Source of the DNA: Amycolatopsis coloradensis
GTDB taxonomy: Bacteria > Actinomycetota > Actinomycetes > Mycobacteriales > Pseudonocardiaceae
Length of the DNA: 64,000 bases
Direction of reading: 5' to 3'
Assembly (NCBI RefSeq): GCF_001953865.1
Contig: NZ_MQUQ01000009.1
Coordinates: forward strand, 1 to 64,000
The notes under the pieces are model-generated. The model searched no databases, was not told the origin of the DNA, and saw only the letters and a program-made list of their open reading frames with translations. Position numbers and translations under genes: made by a program. Numbering within the stretch: position 1 is the stretch's first letter; each line of letters starts with the position of its first letter. Below, piece by piece: positions 29,816-37,786 of the stretch.

Positions 29816-30574
29816 TCAGGACCGGTCGGCGTTGGCGTGGGCGGCGTCCCGGATGTACTCGGCGAGGCCCGGCCGCTGGTCCGGCTCCCGCACCAGGAAG
29901 CCGAACTGGACCGGATCCGTCACGTACAGCCCGGCGACCTCGCGGTGCATCGCGTGATCGCAGTCCCCCATGAACGCGGCCAAGAGCCGCCGGTGCTCCT
30001 CGGCGAGGTCCATCGCCGCGTCGCTGCCCGCCGCCGCGCCGGAGTCGACGACGTCGAGCAGCCGCCTCACCCAGTCCTGGCGGACCTTCTCCGCCTCGAT
30101 CCACTCCTCCTTCGACAGTGGCACGGCCGCCGTCCGCCACTGCGGGGTCTCGCCCCACCGGCGGACGGCCTCCTCCGCGTACCCCTCCGGTTCACGGAAC
30201 TCGCCGAAGACCTCGAACTTCTCCTCCGGGGTCAGGGCGTCACCGATCTCCTTGGCCTTGATCACCCGCTCGACGGACTCGGCCATCCGGATCAGCTCGC
30301 CGATCCGCTCGCGCAGCAGCGTCCGCTGCCGCCGCAGATGCTCCCGCGCGTCCAGGCCCGGGTCGTCGACGACCTTCGCGATCGCCTCCAGGCCGAACCC
30401 GAGTTCGCGGTAGAACAGGATGCGCTGCAACCGGTCGAGGTCGTCGTCGCTGTAGCTGCGGTAGCCCGCCGATGTGCGCGCGGCCGGCGACAGCAGGCCG
30501 ATCTCGTCGTAGTGGTGCAGCGTGCGCACGGTGACCCCCGACAACGCCGCGACCTTCCCCACCGGATACCCCAT
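29816..30574 (-). CDS. MerR-family regulator with TipAS antibiotic-binding domain
   Basis: 252 residues. The MerR helix-turn-helix [23 protein letters not shown] is followed by a dimerisation coiled coil at about 75-110. The C-terminal TipAS domain reads [26 protein letters not shown] and [10 protein letters not shown]. Cys205, in GDCDHAMH, aligns with the TipA cysteine that thiopeptides such as thiostrepton bind covalently. It is therefore a likely multidrug sensor-activator. ATG at 30574 lies 6 bases after TACGCT. It diverges from a P450 remnant; mshC follows it, with the ABC-F gene beyond. Confidence 0.93.
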   Translation of the reverse strand: MGYPVGKVAALSGVTVRTLHHYDEIGLLSPAARTSAGYRSYSDDDLDRLQRILFYRELGFGLEAIAKVVDDPGLDAREHLRRQRTLLRERIGELIRMAESVERVIKAKEIGDALTPEEKFEVFGEFREPEGYAEEAVRRWGETPQWRTAAVPLSKEEWIEAEKVRQDWVRRLLDVVDSGAAAGSDAAMDLAEEHRRLLAAFMGDCDHAMHREVAGLYVTDPVQFGFLVREPDQRPGLAEYIRDAAHANADRS

Positions 30575-30623
30575 CGGCTTAGCGTAAGTGGACGACTTCC
30601 GCCGCCGCGCGTAGAAACGACTC

Positions 30624-30842
30624 ATGGGGAGAGCTGGAACCACCGTGTCGGCCGCACTTCCGCCCGGGCCCCGGCTGCCCGGCCTCGTCCAGACGCTCGT
30701 TGTCGGCAACTTCCGGCCTCACGTGCTCCCGCTGCTCGAACGCCGCTACGGATCCGTCGTCCGGATGAAGGTTCTGCCGCACCGCGACATCGTCATGCTC
30801 ACCGCCCCCCGTGCGACCACGATTCGGCCGGAGTCCGCGTGA
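30624..30842 (+). pseudogene. Cytochrome P450 N-terminal remnant
   Basis: A 72-codon frame whose first ~60 residues match the extreme N-terminus of bacterial P450s (LPPGPRLPGLVQTLVVGN, then RYGSVVRMKVLP ... IVMLTAP). The substrate-binding helices, the ExxR motif and the heme cysteine are absent, as the homology stops near 30815. A stop codon lies at a 14-bp hairpin. It is a decayed gene, divergent from the TipA-like regulator that may once have controlled it. Confidence 0.75.
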
Positions 30843-30862
30843 AGGCCCCCTTCACGCGGACT
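30832..30862. terminator. Hairpin at the P450 remnant end
   Basis: The perfect 14-base arms AGTCCGCGTGAAGG (30832-30845) and complement (30849-30862) have a 3-base loop. It probably terminates the VWA-protein operon that arrives from the right. Confidence 0.75.
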
Positions 30863-30896
30863 GGCAGCGCTTGGGTCGGGAGACAGGCGTGACGGC

Positions 30897-32855
30897 CTAC
30901 CGCTTCCTGGCCCGCAGGTAGTCCCCGACCACCGCGGCACCGAGCCCGTCGAGGTCCGGAGCGACGACCCGGCCACCCGAGCGACGCGCGATGAGATCGA
31001 CGAACGCCGTCAGGCGCGGGTCGTCCCCGAGCCGGAACACCGTCACCGACGCACCCAGCTTCGCCACCCGGTCCACTTCGGACAGTGTCTTGAGCAGGGT
31101 CCGCTGCTGGGGCGGGTAGTCGAATTCGGCGGTGCCGTCGGGTTCCAGATGCGCTGTCGGCTCGCCGTCGGTGACCATCAGGACCACCGGCTGCGCGTCG
31201 GGATGCCGCCGCAGATGCCGTCCGGCCAGCAGCAACGCGTGGTGGGCGTTCGTTCCCTGCTCCCAAGCGCCCTCCAAACCCACGAGTTCGGCCAGTTCGA
31301 CCGACGTGGCGTAGCGGCCGAACGTGATCAGCTGGAGCGCGTCGTTGCGGAACCGGGTGCTGATCAGCTGGTGCAACGCGAGCGCCGTCCGCTTCATCGG
31401 CAGCCAGCGGCCCTCCTGGACCATCGACCACGAGGTGTCCACGAGCAACGCCACGGCCGCGCGAGACCGGTGCTCGGTCTCGATCACCTCGACGTCGGAC
31501 ACGGCCATCCGGACGGACCGCTCGCCCACCGAAACCGAACGCAGGACCGAGTTCCGGACCGTCCTGGAGACGTCCCACGGCTGCATGTCCCCGAACCGCC
31601 ACGGTCTGGTCGCACCCGTCGGCTCGCCCGCCGCACCCGCCGATTCGGTCTCCCGCTGCCCCGCCTTGCCGCGCAACGCGTTCACGACGTCGGCGAGCGC
31701 CGTCTCCCCCAGCCGTCGCAAAGCCTTGGGAGACAACCGGAGCGTGCCGTCGGGAGCGCGTTCGAACAGGCCCTGCCGCCGGAGTTCGCGTTCCAGTTCG
31801 GACAGCCGTCGCGCGTCGACGCCCGCGTCCGGGCCCAGCTGCCTCCTCAGCGCGTCGACGTCGATGTCTTCCAGTCTCGCGCCGGGATAGGACTGGCCGA
31901 GCTGTTCGGCCAGCGCGTCCAGTTCGGCGAGGTCGGACATCGCCCGGGCGCCCTCACCGAGGCCGAGCGGATCGTTGCCCCGGAAGCGTTCCGACGACGT
32001 CCAGTCCTCGCCGGGCCGCAACGCCTTCAGCTGGGAATCCAAAGTGGACAGCTGCTGTGCGAGCCGGGGATCACCGAACGCCTGCTGCGACAACTGGGCC
32101 AGTTCGGCGCGCTGCTCGGGGGTCATCGAGTTGAGCATCCGCTGCGCGGCCGCGGCGCGGGCGGCGAGGACGTCGATCAGTTCCTCGACGTTCTTCGGAT
32201 TCTCCGGAAAGAACTCGCCGTGCTCTCGCATGAACTGCGCGAACCGCTCAGGCACGTCCTCGCGGCCTTGCGCGTGCGCGGCCAGCAGGCCGTTGAGGTC
32301 GGCGAGCATCTTGTTGACGCGCTCGACGTCCTCCGGTCCGGCGTTCTGGAGTGCCTCCTTCATCCCCTCGAACCGGGAATCCAGCAACTCACGCCCGAGC
32401 AGGTCGCGGATCTTCTCGTAGTTCTCCCGGCCCTGCTGAGAGCGCCAGTCGTACTGGCCGAGTTCGCGGACGGCCGCCGCCGTTCCCGGCGGAAGCGCGT
32501 CCAGCTGCGCCTCGCGGAAGCGGGCGTCGTCGTCCGGGTCGGGGAACAGCTCTCGCCGCTCGGCCTCCAGCGCCTGGTCGAGCAGCTGCCGGACTTCCTG
32601 GAGCGTGCCGTCGAGCCGGTGCCGCCGCTGGATCTCCGACCGGCGCTGCCAGAGCCGCCTGGTCAGCTCGTCCAGACCGGCCGTGCGCGGGGTGCCGCGC
32701 CGCAGCAGTTCTTCCAGCGCGGACCGGGGCGAGGCGCCCGCCATGACGTCGCGGCCGATCTCGTCGAGCGCGTCCCGCAGGTCCGCGGGCGGCGCCAGCG
32801 GATCCGGGCCGTCGTGCCACGGCCCGTACGAATAACCCTCCGGGACGGTACTCAT
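30897..32855 (-). CDS. VWA-domain (CoxE-like) protein
   Basis: 652 residues. The first ~400 are mostly charged helices that I cannot assign. The C-terminal ~200 form a von Willebrand A domain with the metal site DTSWSM, later T and the MVTDGEP motif. There is no signal peptide. Its ATG overlaps the stop of the upstream AAA ATPase gene (ATGA). Such MoxR-like ATPase/VWA pairs act as chaperones that insert metals or remodel complexes; Rv0958/Rv0959 is the matching pair in M. tuberculosis. The target is unknown. Confidence 0.88.
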   Translation of the reverse strand: MSTVPEGYSYGPWHDGPDPLAPPADLRDALDEIGRDVMAGASPRSALEELLRRGTPRTAGLDELTRRLWQRRSEIQRRHRLDGTLQEVRQLLDQALEAERRELFPDPDDDARFREAQLDALPPGTAAAVRELGQYDWRSQQGRENYEKIRDLLGRELLDSRFEGMKEALQNAGPEDVERVNKMLADLNGLLAAHAQGREDVPERFAQFMREHGEFFPENPKNVEELIDVLAARAAAAQRMLNSMTPEQRAELAQLSQQAFGDPRLAQQLSTLDSQLKALRPGEDWTSSERFRGNDPLGLGEGARAMSDLAELDALAEQLGQSYPGARLEDIDVDALRRQLGPDAGVDARRLSELERELRRQGLFERAPDGTLRLSPKALRRLGETALADVVNALRGKAGQRETESAGAAGEPTGATRPWRFGDMQPWDVSRTVRNSVLRSVSVGERSVRMAVSDVEVIETEHRSRAAVALLVDTSWSMVQEGRWLPMKRTALALHQLISTRFRNDALQLITFGRYATSVELAELVGLEGAWEQGTNAHHALLLAGRHLRRHPDAQPVVLMVTDGEPTAHLEPDGTAEFDYPPQQRTLLKTLSEVDRVAKLGASVTVFRLGDDPRLTAFVDLIARRSGGRVVAPDLDGLGAAVVGDYLRARKR

Positions 32856-34249
32856 CGGCCGTAGACGGTCGTCGTGTCGTCGGAGTCCTTGGCGAGTTTC
32901 CTCGACAGGAACAAGGATTCCAGCGCCAGTTCGACCGCGGCCGCGATCCGCCCCGCCGGTTCGTCCGGGCCGACGCCCGCCCGCGCGGCGACGTCGTGGA
33001 GCACGGGCAGCTCCGGCAGCGCGGAGAGGACGTCCTTGCCGGGGACGCGTTCGCCGGTGGTCACCAGGTGCCCGTCCTCGACAGCGTCGGCCAGCGGCAG
33101 CAGGTCCAGTCCGGCGAACCGCGAGCGAGCCGTCTCCGCGACCGCCCGGCGCAGCAGGTGCACGAGGTGTTCGGTCTCGCGGCCCTCCTCCCCCGGCTCG
33201 AATTCGAGCTTGCCGCGCAGCACGGCGGGCACCGCGTCGAGGTCGACCGGGCGTGCCACGGCGGGTTCCTCGCCGGTGAGCGCGGACCGGCGCAACGCCG
33301 CCGCGCCCACGGTTTCCGCCGCCGCGACGGCGAACCGGGCCGAGACGCCGGACCGCTGGTCGATCACCGGCGACTCGCGCAGGTTCCGCACGAACCGGGC
33401 GAGCACCTCCAGCAGCGGCTCGCCGACCTCGGCGACCAGATGCGCTTCCTGCCGCACGACCGCGATCTCGGACTCGACGTCGAGCGGGTAGTGCGTCCGG
33501 ATCTCGGCGCCGAACCGGTCCTTGAGCGGGGTGATGATCCGGCCGCGGTTGGTGTAGTCCTCCGGGTTGGCCGTCGACACCAGCAGCACGTCCAGCGGCA
33601 GGCGCAGGGTGTACCCGCGCACCTGGATGTCGCGTTCCTCCATCACGTTCAGCAGCGCGACCTGGATGCGCTCGGCGAGGTCGGGAAGCTCGTTGATCGC
33701 CACGATGCCGCGGTGGGCGCGCGGGACGAGTCCGAAGTGGATGGTCTCGGGGTCGCCGAGACTGCGGCCTTCGGCGACCTTCACCGGGTCGACGTCGCCG
33801 ATCAGGTCACCGACCGAAGTGTCCGGTGTGGCCAGTTTTTCCGTGTAGCGCTCGTCGCGATGACGCCAGGTCACCGGAAGGGCGTCGCCGAGTTCGGTGG
33901 CACGGCGGCGTGATTCCGGAGTGATCGGGTCGAGCGGGTGCTCGGCCAGTTCGGCGCCCTCGATGGCGGGCGTCCATTCGTCGAGGAGCCCCGCGAGGGT
34001 ACGCAGCAACCGGGTCTTGCCCTGGCCGCGTTCGCCGAGGAGGACGACGTCGTGCCCGGCCAGCAGCGCGCGCTCCAGCTGCGGCAGCACGGTGCGCGAG
34101 AAACCGACGATCCCGGGCCAGGGGTCTTCCCCGGCGCGGAGCTTGGCGAGAAGGTTGTCGTGCAGTTCTTGTTTGATCGATCGCGGCAGGTGGCCGGCCG
34201 CGCGAAGGTCCCCGGCGGTCCGGGGCAGATTTCCGGGAACATCGTTCAC
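32852..34249 (-). CDS. MoxR/magnesium-chelatase-type AAA ATPase
   Basis: A 465-residue AAA+ protein of the helix-2-insert clade. The P-loop is altered to GERGQGKTRLL (about 93-103), Walker B is GIVAINELPDL, and LLVSTANPEDYTNRGRIITPLKDRFG carries sensor 1 and the arginine region. It is the upstream partner of the VWA protein, with a 4-base overlap. It belongs to a different subgroup from the moxR at 53474, so the genome has two such systems. Confidence 0.9.
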   Translation of the reverse strand: MNDVPGNLPRTAGDLRAAGHLPRSIKQELHDNLLAKLRAGEDPWPGIVGFSRTVLPQLERALLAGHDVVLLGERGQGKTRLLRTLAGLLDEWTPAIEGAELAEHPLDPITPESRRRATELGDALPVTWRHRDERYTEKLATPDTSVGDLIGDVDPVKVAEGRSLGDPETIHFGLVPRAHRGIVAINELPDLAERIQVALLNVMEERDIQVRGYTLRLPLDVLLVSTANPEDYTNRGRIITPLKDRFGAEIRTHYPLDVESEIAVVRQEAHLVAEVGEPLLEVLARFVRNLRESPVIDQRSGVSARFAVAAAETVGAAALRRSALTGEEPAVARPVDLDAVPAVLRGKLEFEPGEEGRETEHLVHLLRRAVAETARSRFAGLDLLPLADAVEDGHLVTTGERVPGKDVLSALPELPVLHDVAARAGVGPDEPAGRIAAAVELALESLFLSRKLAKDSDDTTTVYGR

Positions 34250-34347
34250 CCGTTTGACGCTACGTCGCCATCGTGTCCCCTGTCGATGTGAACCAACTCC
34301 AGGTCGGGATCAACCGTTCGGTGGAGTGGACTTCAAAAGATCGGTTG

Positions 34348-34827
34348 ATGTGGAACCGGGTACTGCCGCGCGAGGCTTGGTTCATGCCCAAGAAGCCACC
34401 CGTGCCGAGCACCGAGCTCGGCCACCCGCGCAGCCGCGCCGCCTTCGTGCGGATGAAGGTGCTCGTCTCCTGCTACATCGGTCTCAGCGTGCTCGCCCTC
34501 GTCGTGGCCTACCTCTGGCGAAACCGGCCGGATCTGGTGACCGACGTCGTCTGGGTCCGCGGCGAAGGCGTCCTGATCGCGTCCGTTGTGCTGTTCCTGT
34601 TCGTCGTCGGTACCGCGCGGGGTCGTCGCGGCGCGCACCTGCGGTTGCGGATCGCCTCGGCGGCCATGGTGGCGGCGATCGCGGTGCTGATCTCGCTCCC
34701 CGGGTTCCTGCCCTGGTGGATGCGGATCGAGCAGGGCCTCTGCGGACTCGTCCTGATCGGTATCGCGGTGATCGCCAACGGCGGGCATCTGCGATCGTTG
34801 TTCGCGAAGGACAGGGGGTATGGATGA
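34348..34827 (+). CDS. Four-helix membrane protein in a two-component operon
   Basis: About 159 residues (147 if translation starts at ATG 34384). Four hydrophobic helices: VLVSCYIGLSVLALVVAYL, VLIASVVLFLFVVG, IASAAMVAAIAVLISL and LCGLVLIGIAVIA. Family not recognised. Its stop overlaps the histidine-kinase start (ATGA), so it is coupled to the sensor and may be an accessory membrane input. Third-position GC is high from 34348; GAGG before 34384 supports the shorter form. Confidence 0.72.
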   Translation: MWNRVLPREAWFMPKKPPVPSTELGHPRSRAAFVRMKVLVSCYIGLSVLALVVAYLWRNRPDLVTDVVWVRGEGVLIASVVLFLFVVGTARGRRGAHLRLRIASAAMVAAIAVLISLPGFLPWWMRIEQGLCGLVLIGIAVIANGGHLRSLFAKDRGYG

Positions 34828-36050
34828 ATGTTCCGGAGCCGCTGCGCGGACCGGTCACGCAGGCCCTGCCGTTCGTCCTCCTGGCGATCCTGACCGCTTT
34901 CACCGTGGCCGCCAACGGGCCGCGGACCGGGGAACTCGTGCTGTGCGGCCTGATCGCGGTGTGGATGCTGGGGGTGTTCGCACTGCGGCCGGGCCGGCAC
35001 GAGAGCGTGCCGGTGACGGCGGTCTTCGTCGGTGGGCTGACGGCGATCACGCTGGTGCTCGTGCTGGAGGCGCCCTGGTTCGGCTGCTTCACACCCGTGC
35101 TCTACATCCACGCGTTCCGGCTCCTGCCGTGGCCGTGGCTGCTCCCCGGAGTCGCCGCGGTGGCGGTGGTGGCCGGGACGGCCCAGGCCTACGGCGTCGA
35201 GAAGAACACGGTCGTCGGCGTGCTGGGCTATCTCGCCGTCCTCGCCGTGAACATCGGGCCGATGGGCGGGTTCGCCTGGTTCGCCTGGCGCAGCGACGAG
35301 CGGAACCGCCAGCGGGAACAGGCGTTGCGCGAACTGGCCGAAGCCAACCGCAGACTGGAGGCTAGCTTGGCCGAAAACGCCGTCCTCCACGACCAGTTGC
35401 TCGCCCGTGCCCGTGAAACCGCCGTGCACGGTGAACGCGAACGGATGGCCCGCGAAATCCACGACACGCTGGCGCAGGGCCTCACCGGGATCGTCACGCA
35501 GTTGCAGGCGGCCGAACAGGCCGAGGACGATCCGGCGGCGTGGCGCAGGCACACGACGGCCGCGACCACGCTGGCGCGGGAAAGTCTGACCGAGGCCCGG
35601 CGCTCGGTGCGCGCGTTGCGGCCCGAGCTCTTGCGAGCCTCGCGGCTGGGTGAGGCGTTGAACGACGTCGCCGCCCGGTGGACGGCACTGCACGGCGTCA
35701 CCGTCCAGGTGACCACGACCGGGACCGTCGTGCCGTTGTCACCCGAGACGGAGGTCGCGTTGCTGCGGACCGCGCAGGAGGCACTGGCGAATGTCGCCAA
35801 CCACGCCAAGGCCTCGCGGGCGGGCGTGACACTTTCGTACCTGGGCGCCGAAGTGGCGGTGGACGTGCGTGACGACGGCCGGGGATTCGACCCGCTGCTG
35901 CCGCGGGGCGAAACCACCGGGAGCGGCTTCGGGCTGACCGCGATGCGCCAGCGGATCGAAAGCCTCTCGGGGACGTTGCGGATCGAGTCCGAACCGGGCG
36001 GCGGCACCGGGATCTCGGCATGTGTCCCGCTGGGAGCGCATCATGAGTGA
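34824..36050 (+). CDS. NarL-type sensor histidine kinase
   Basis: A 408-residue kinase. The N-terminal ~155 residues contain five or six membrane helices with no sizeable extracytoplasmic loop, so the signal is probably sensed in or at the membrane. A coiled-coil segment (about 158-190) leads to the HisKA_3 phosphoacceptor ERERMAREIHDTLAQG. The HATPase has DVRDDGRGFD and GSGFGLTAMRQR. It is overlapped by the membrane-protein gene before it and the regulator gene after it. Confidence 0.92.
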   Translation: MNVPEPLRGPVTQALPFVLLAILTAFTVAANGPRTGELVLCGLIAVWMLGVFALRPGRHESVPVTAVFVGGLTAITLVLVLEAPWFGCFTPVLYIHAFRLLPWPWLLPGVAAVAVVAGTAQAYGVEKNTVVGVLGYLAVLAVNIGPMGGFAWFAWRSDERNRQREQALRELAEANRRLEASLAENAVLHDQLLARARETAVHGERERMAREIHDTLAQGLTGIVTQLQAAEQAEDDPAAWRRHTTAATTLARESLTEARRSVRALRPELLRASRLGEALNDVAARWTALHGVTVQVTTTGTVVPLSPETEVALLRTAQEALANVANHAKASRAGVTLSYLGAEVAVDVRDDGRGFDPLLPRGETTGSGFGLTAMRQRIESLSGTLRIESEPGGGTGISACVPLGAHHE

Positions 36051-36684
36051 CACCCCGATCCGGCTGCTCGTCGCCGACGATCATCCCGTGGTCCGCGACG
36101 GCCTGAGCAGCCTGTTCGCGCGCGAGGCGGGCTTCGAGGTCCTCGGCGAGGCCTCCGACGGCGCCGAGGCGGTCCAGCTCGCCGAGTGCCTGCGCCCGGA
36201 CGTCGTGCTGATGGATCTCCGGATGCCAGGGATGGACGGTGTCACCGCCATCCGCGTGCTGGCCGAGCGGCTGAATCCGGCGCGAGTGCTCGTCCTGACC
36301 ACTTACGACTCCGACAGTCACGTACTTCCCGCCATCGAGGCGGGCGCGACCGGCTACCTGCTCAAGGACGCTCCGCGTGACGAACTGCTCCGCGCCGTCC
36401 GCGCCGCCGCCCGCGGCGAGGCTGTCCTCGCGCCGTCGGTCGCGGCCACCCTGATGGGCCGGATACGCGGGCCCGCGCCGGAGCCGCTCAGCGAACGGGA
36501 ACTGGAGGTGCTGCGGTTGGTGGCTGCCGGGAACACCAACCGGGAGGCCGCCGCGGGACTGTTCATCACCGAGGCGACGTTGAAGTCCCACCTGGTGAAC
36601 ATCTACGCGAAACTCGGCGTGAACGACCGGGCATCCGCCGTCGCCGAGGCCTTCCACCAAGGCCTCCTGACGACAAGACACTAA
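36043..36684 (+). CDS. NarL/LuxR-type response regulator
   Basis: 213 residues. The receiver domain has the acidic pair DDHPVVRDG, the phosphorylated Asp in VVLMDLRMPGMDG and Lys in YLLKDAP. The C-terminal LuxR helix-turn-helix is SERELEVLRLVAAGNTNREA. The start overlaps the kinase stop by 8 bases, so this is the cognate pair. The regulon is not evident; no exporter is adjacent. Confidence 0.94.
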   Translation: MSDTPIRLLVADDHPVVRDGLSSLFAREAGFEVLGEASDGAEAVQLAECLRPDVVLMDLRMPGMDGVTAIRVLAERLNPARVLVLTTYDSDSHVLPAIEAGATGYLLKDAPRDELLRAVRAAARGEAVLAPSVAATLMGRIRGPAPEPLSERELEVLRLVAAGNTNREAAAGLFITEATLKSHLVNIYAKLGVNDRASAVAEAFHQGLLTTRH

Positions 36685-36756
36685 GGACCGACCCACCCCG
36701 CTACGCACCCCACTGACCGGTGGAGAGCCGTAGGCACCGTTCTGGACCGGCAGACC

Positions 36757-36791
36757 GTCTTCCCGGAAGCGCGCCAGCGCGACGGGAAGAC
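36757..36791 (+). terminator. Hairpin downstream of the response regulator
   Basis: GTCTTCCCG (36757-36765) and its complement CGGGAAGAC (36783-36791) enclose a 17-base GC-rich loop. It lies 72 bases after the stop. Confidence 0.5.
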
Positions 36792-36828
36792 TTCACCGGT
36801 CGTGCGCCCTCTTTCGGGCCGAAGGCCC

Positions 36829-36889
36829 ACGGAAACCGTTCCGCCTGCGTGATTTTGATCCCGATCTGCGCCCTGACGACGGTTTCCGT
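36829..36889. repeat. Inverted repeat upstream of a Rv1486c-like gene
   Basis: ACGGAAACCGT (36829-36839) and ACGGTTTCCGT (36879-36889) are perfect 11-base arms, 39 bases apart. They end just before a TAAAAT -10 box (36900-36905). The arrangement could be two operator half-sites that loop or a folded element; each arm also has ACGG/CCGT ends that make it a small palindrome. Confidence 0.5.
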
Positions 36890-36912
36890 CAACGCACGAT
36901 AAAATAAACAGA

Positions 36913-37710
36913 GTGTGCCGTCCTAGTGCGACCCTCGCGGTCTGGTCTTCGGCGTGGCTGAACGGGGCCGCCGCCTCCGACGACGTCCTTGACGCCCTGC
37001 TGGTCTGGGGCGAGGCCCACGACGTCGTCGCCGCGGATGCCGCGGCCGCCGAGGCGTTCGAGCTGCCGCTCGCGTTCAACCGTGCCGCGACCCCGGTTCA
37101 GCTGCTCCTCGCTTTGCGTTCCCAGGGCGCGAAGAGCATGCAGTTGCTGATGCCGGTGCCCGGCGATGTCCGTGGTCTCGGCGGTGGCGGTCCTTTCGCC
37201 GAGGCCGCGCTGCGGACCGGTGACGCCGCCTTGTTGCCGGATCTCGGCTACGGCCTGGTCCCGGAGGCGATCGCCGAAGGCCTGATGCGGTGGACCGTCT
37301 TCTCCGTACCCACGCCGGGCATCCTCGAGTACCGTCCACTGGGCGAAGCCGAGCACGGCTTGACCGACGCGATCCGCGCGAGCGCCGGAGCACTGCAGAC
37401 CCTCGACGTCGCCAGCGAGCGCCCTGGCGTACGCGCGGAACTCTCCGCACGGCTGCGAGCGGCCACCGACGCGCCCTGGCCCGCCGGAATGCCCGGCCGT
37501 TCGCTTCGGGTACTTCAGCGGTCCGAGGAGATCTCGGCGATCCTGGCGATCGCCGAAGCCGACGATCCGGGTGGTGCCCTTTCGGCGTCCGCGGCCAGCC
37601 GCCGGGCCGAGGCCCTGCGGCCACTGACCGAGGCCGTCCGCAGCGCGCGGTGTGCGGCGATCAACGAAGCGGTGCGGGTGTTCGCGGACCAGGCGGACCG
37701 CCACCCGTAG
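36913..37710 (+). CDS. Conserved actinobacterial protein (Rv1486c-like)
   Basis: A 265-residue cytoplasmic protein without a named domain that I can assign. Alternating hydrophobic strands and helices with a central LLALRSQGAKSMQLLMPVPGD and GLGGGGPF loop suggest an alpha/beta fold. The placement convergent to hemH matches Rv1486c beside hemZ in M. tuberculosis. GTG at 36913 follows TAAAAT by 7 bases. Function unknown. Confidence 0.8.
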   Translation: MCRPSATLAVWSSAWLNGAAASDDVLDALLVWGEAHDVVAADAAAAEAFELPLAFNRAATPVQLLLALRSQGAKSMQLLMPVPGDVRGLGGGGPFAEAALRTGDAALLPDLGYGLVPEAIAEGLMRWTVFSVPTPGILEYRPLGEAEHGLTDAIRASAGALQTLDVASERPGVRAELSARLRAATDAPWPAGMPGRSLRVLQRSEEISAILAIAEADDPGGALSASAASRRAEALRPLTEAVRSARCAAINEAVRVFADQADRHP

Positions 37711-37726
37711 GCCCTGAAACCGCAAG

Positions 37727-37778
37727 TCGTCCTCTAGTTGCGGTAGTTGCGCGCGCAACTACCGCAACTAGAGGACGA
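37727..37778. repeat. 52-bp perfect palindrome between convergent genes
   Basis: Two 26-base arms meet at a GCGCGC centre with no loop. The left arm begins TCGTCCTCTAGTTGCGG. Together with upstream bases 37721-37726 it includes the 22-base sequence also found at 23197. It may act as a bidirectional terminator or extrude as a cruciform. Confidence 0.85.
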
Positions 37779-37786
37779 AACGCGAT

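Noticed and set aside
33897..36050. Histidine kinase extended far upstream
   Set aside because: The extension overlaps the AAA ATPase and membrane-protein genes; MNVPEP at 34824 fits the ATGA overlap.
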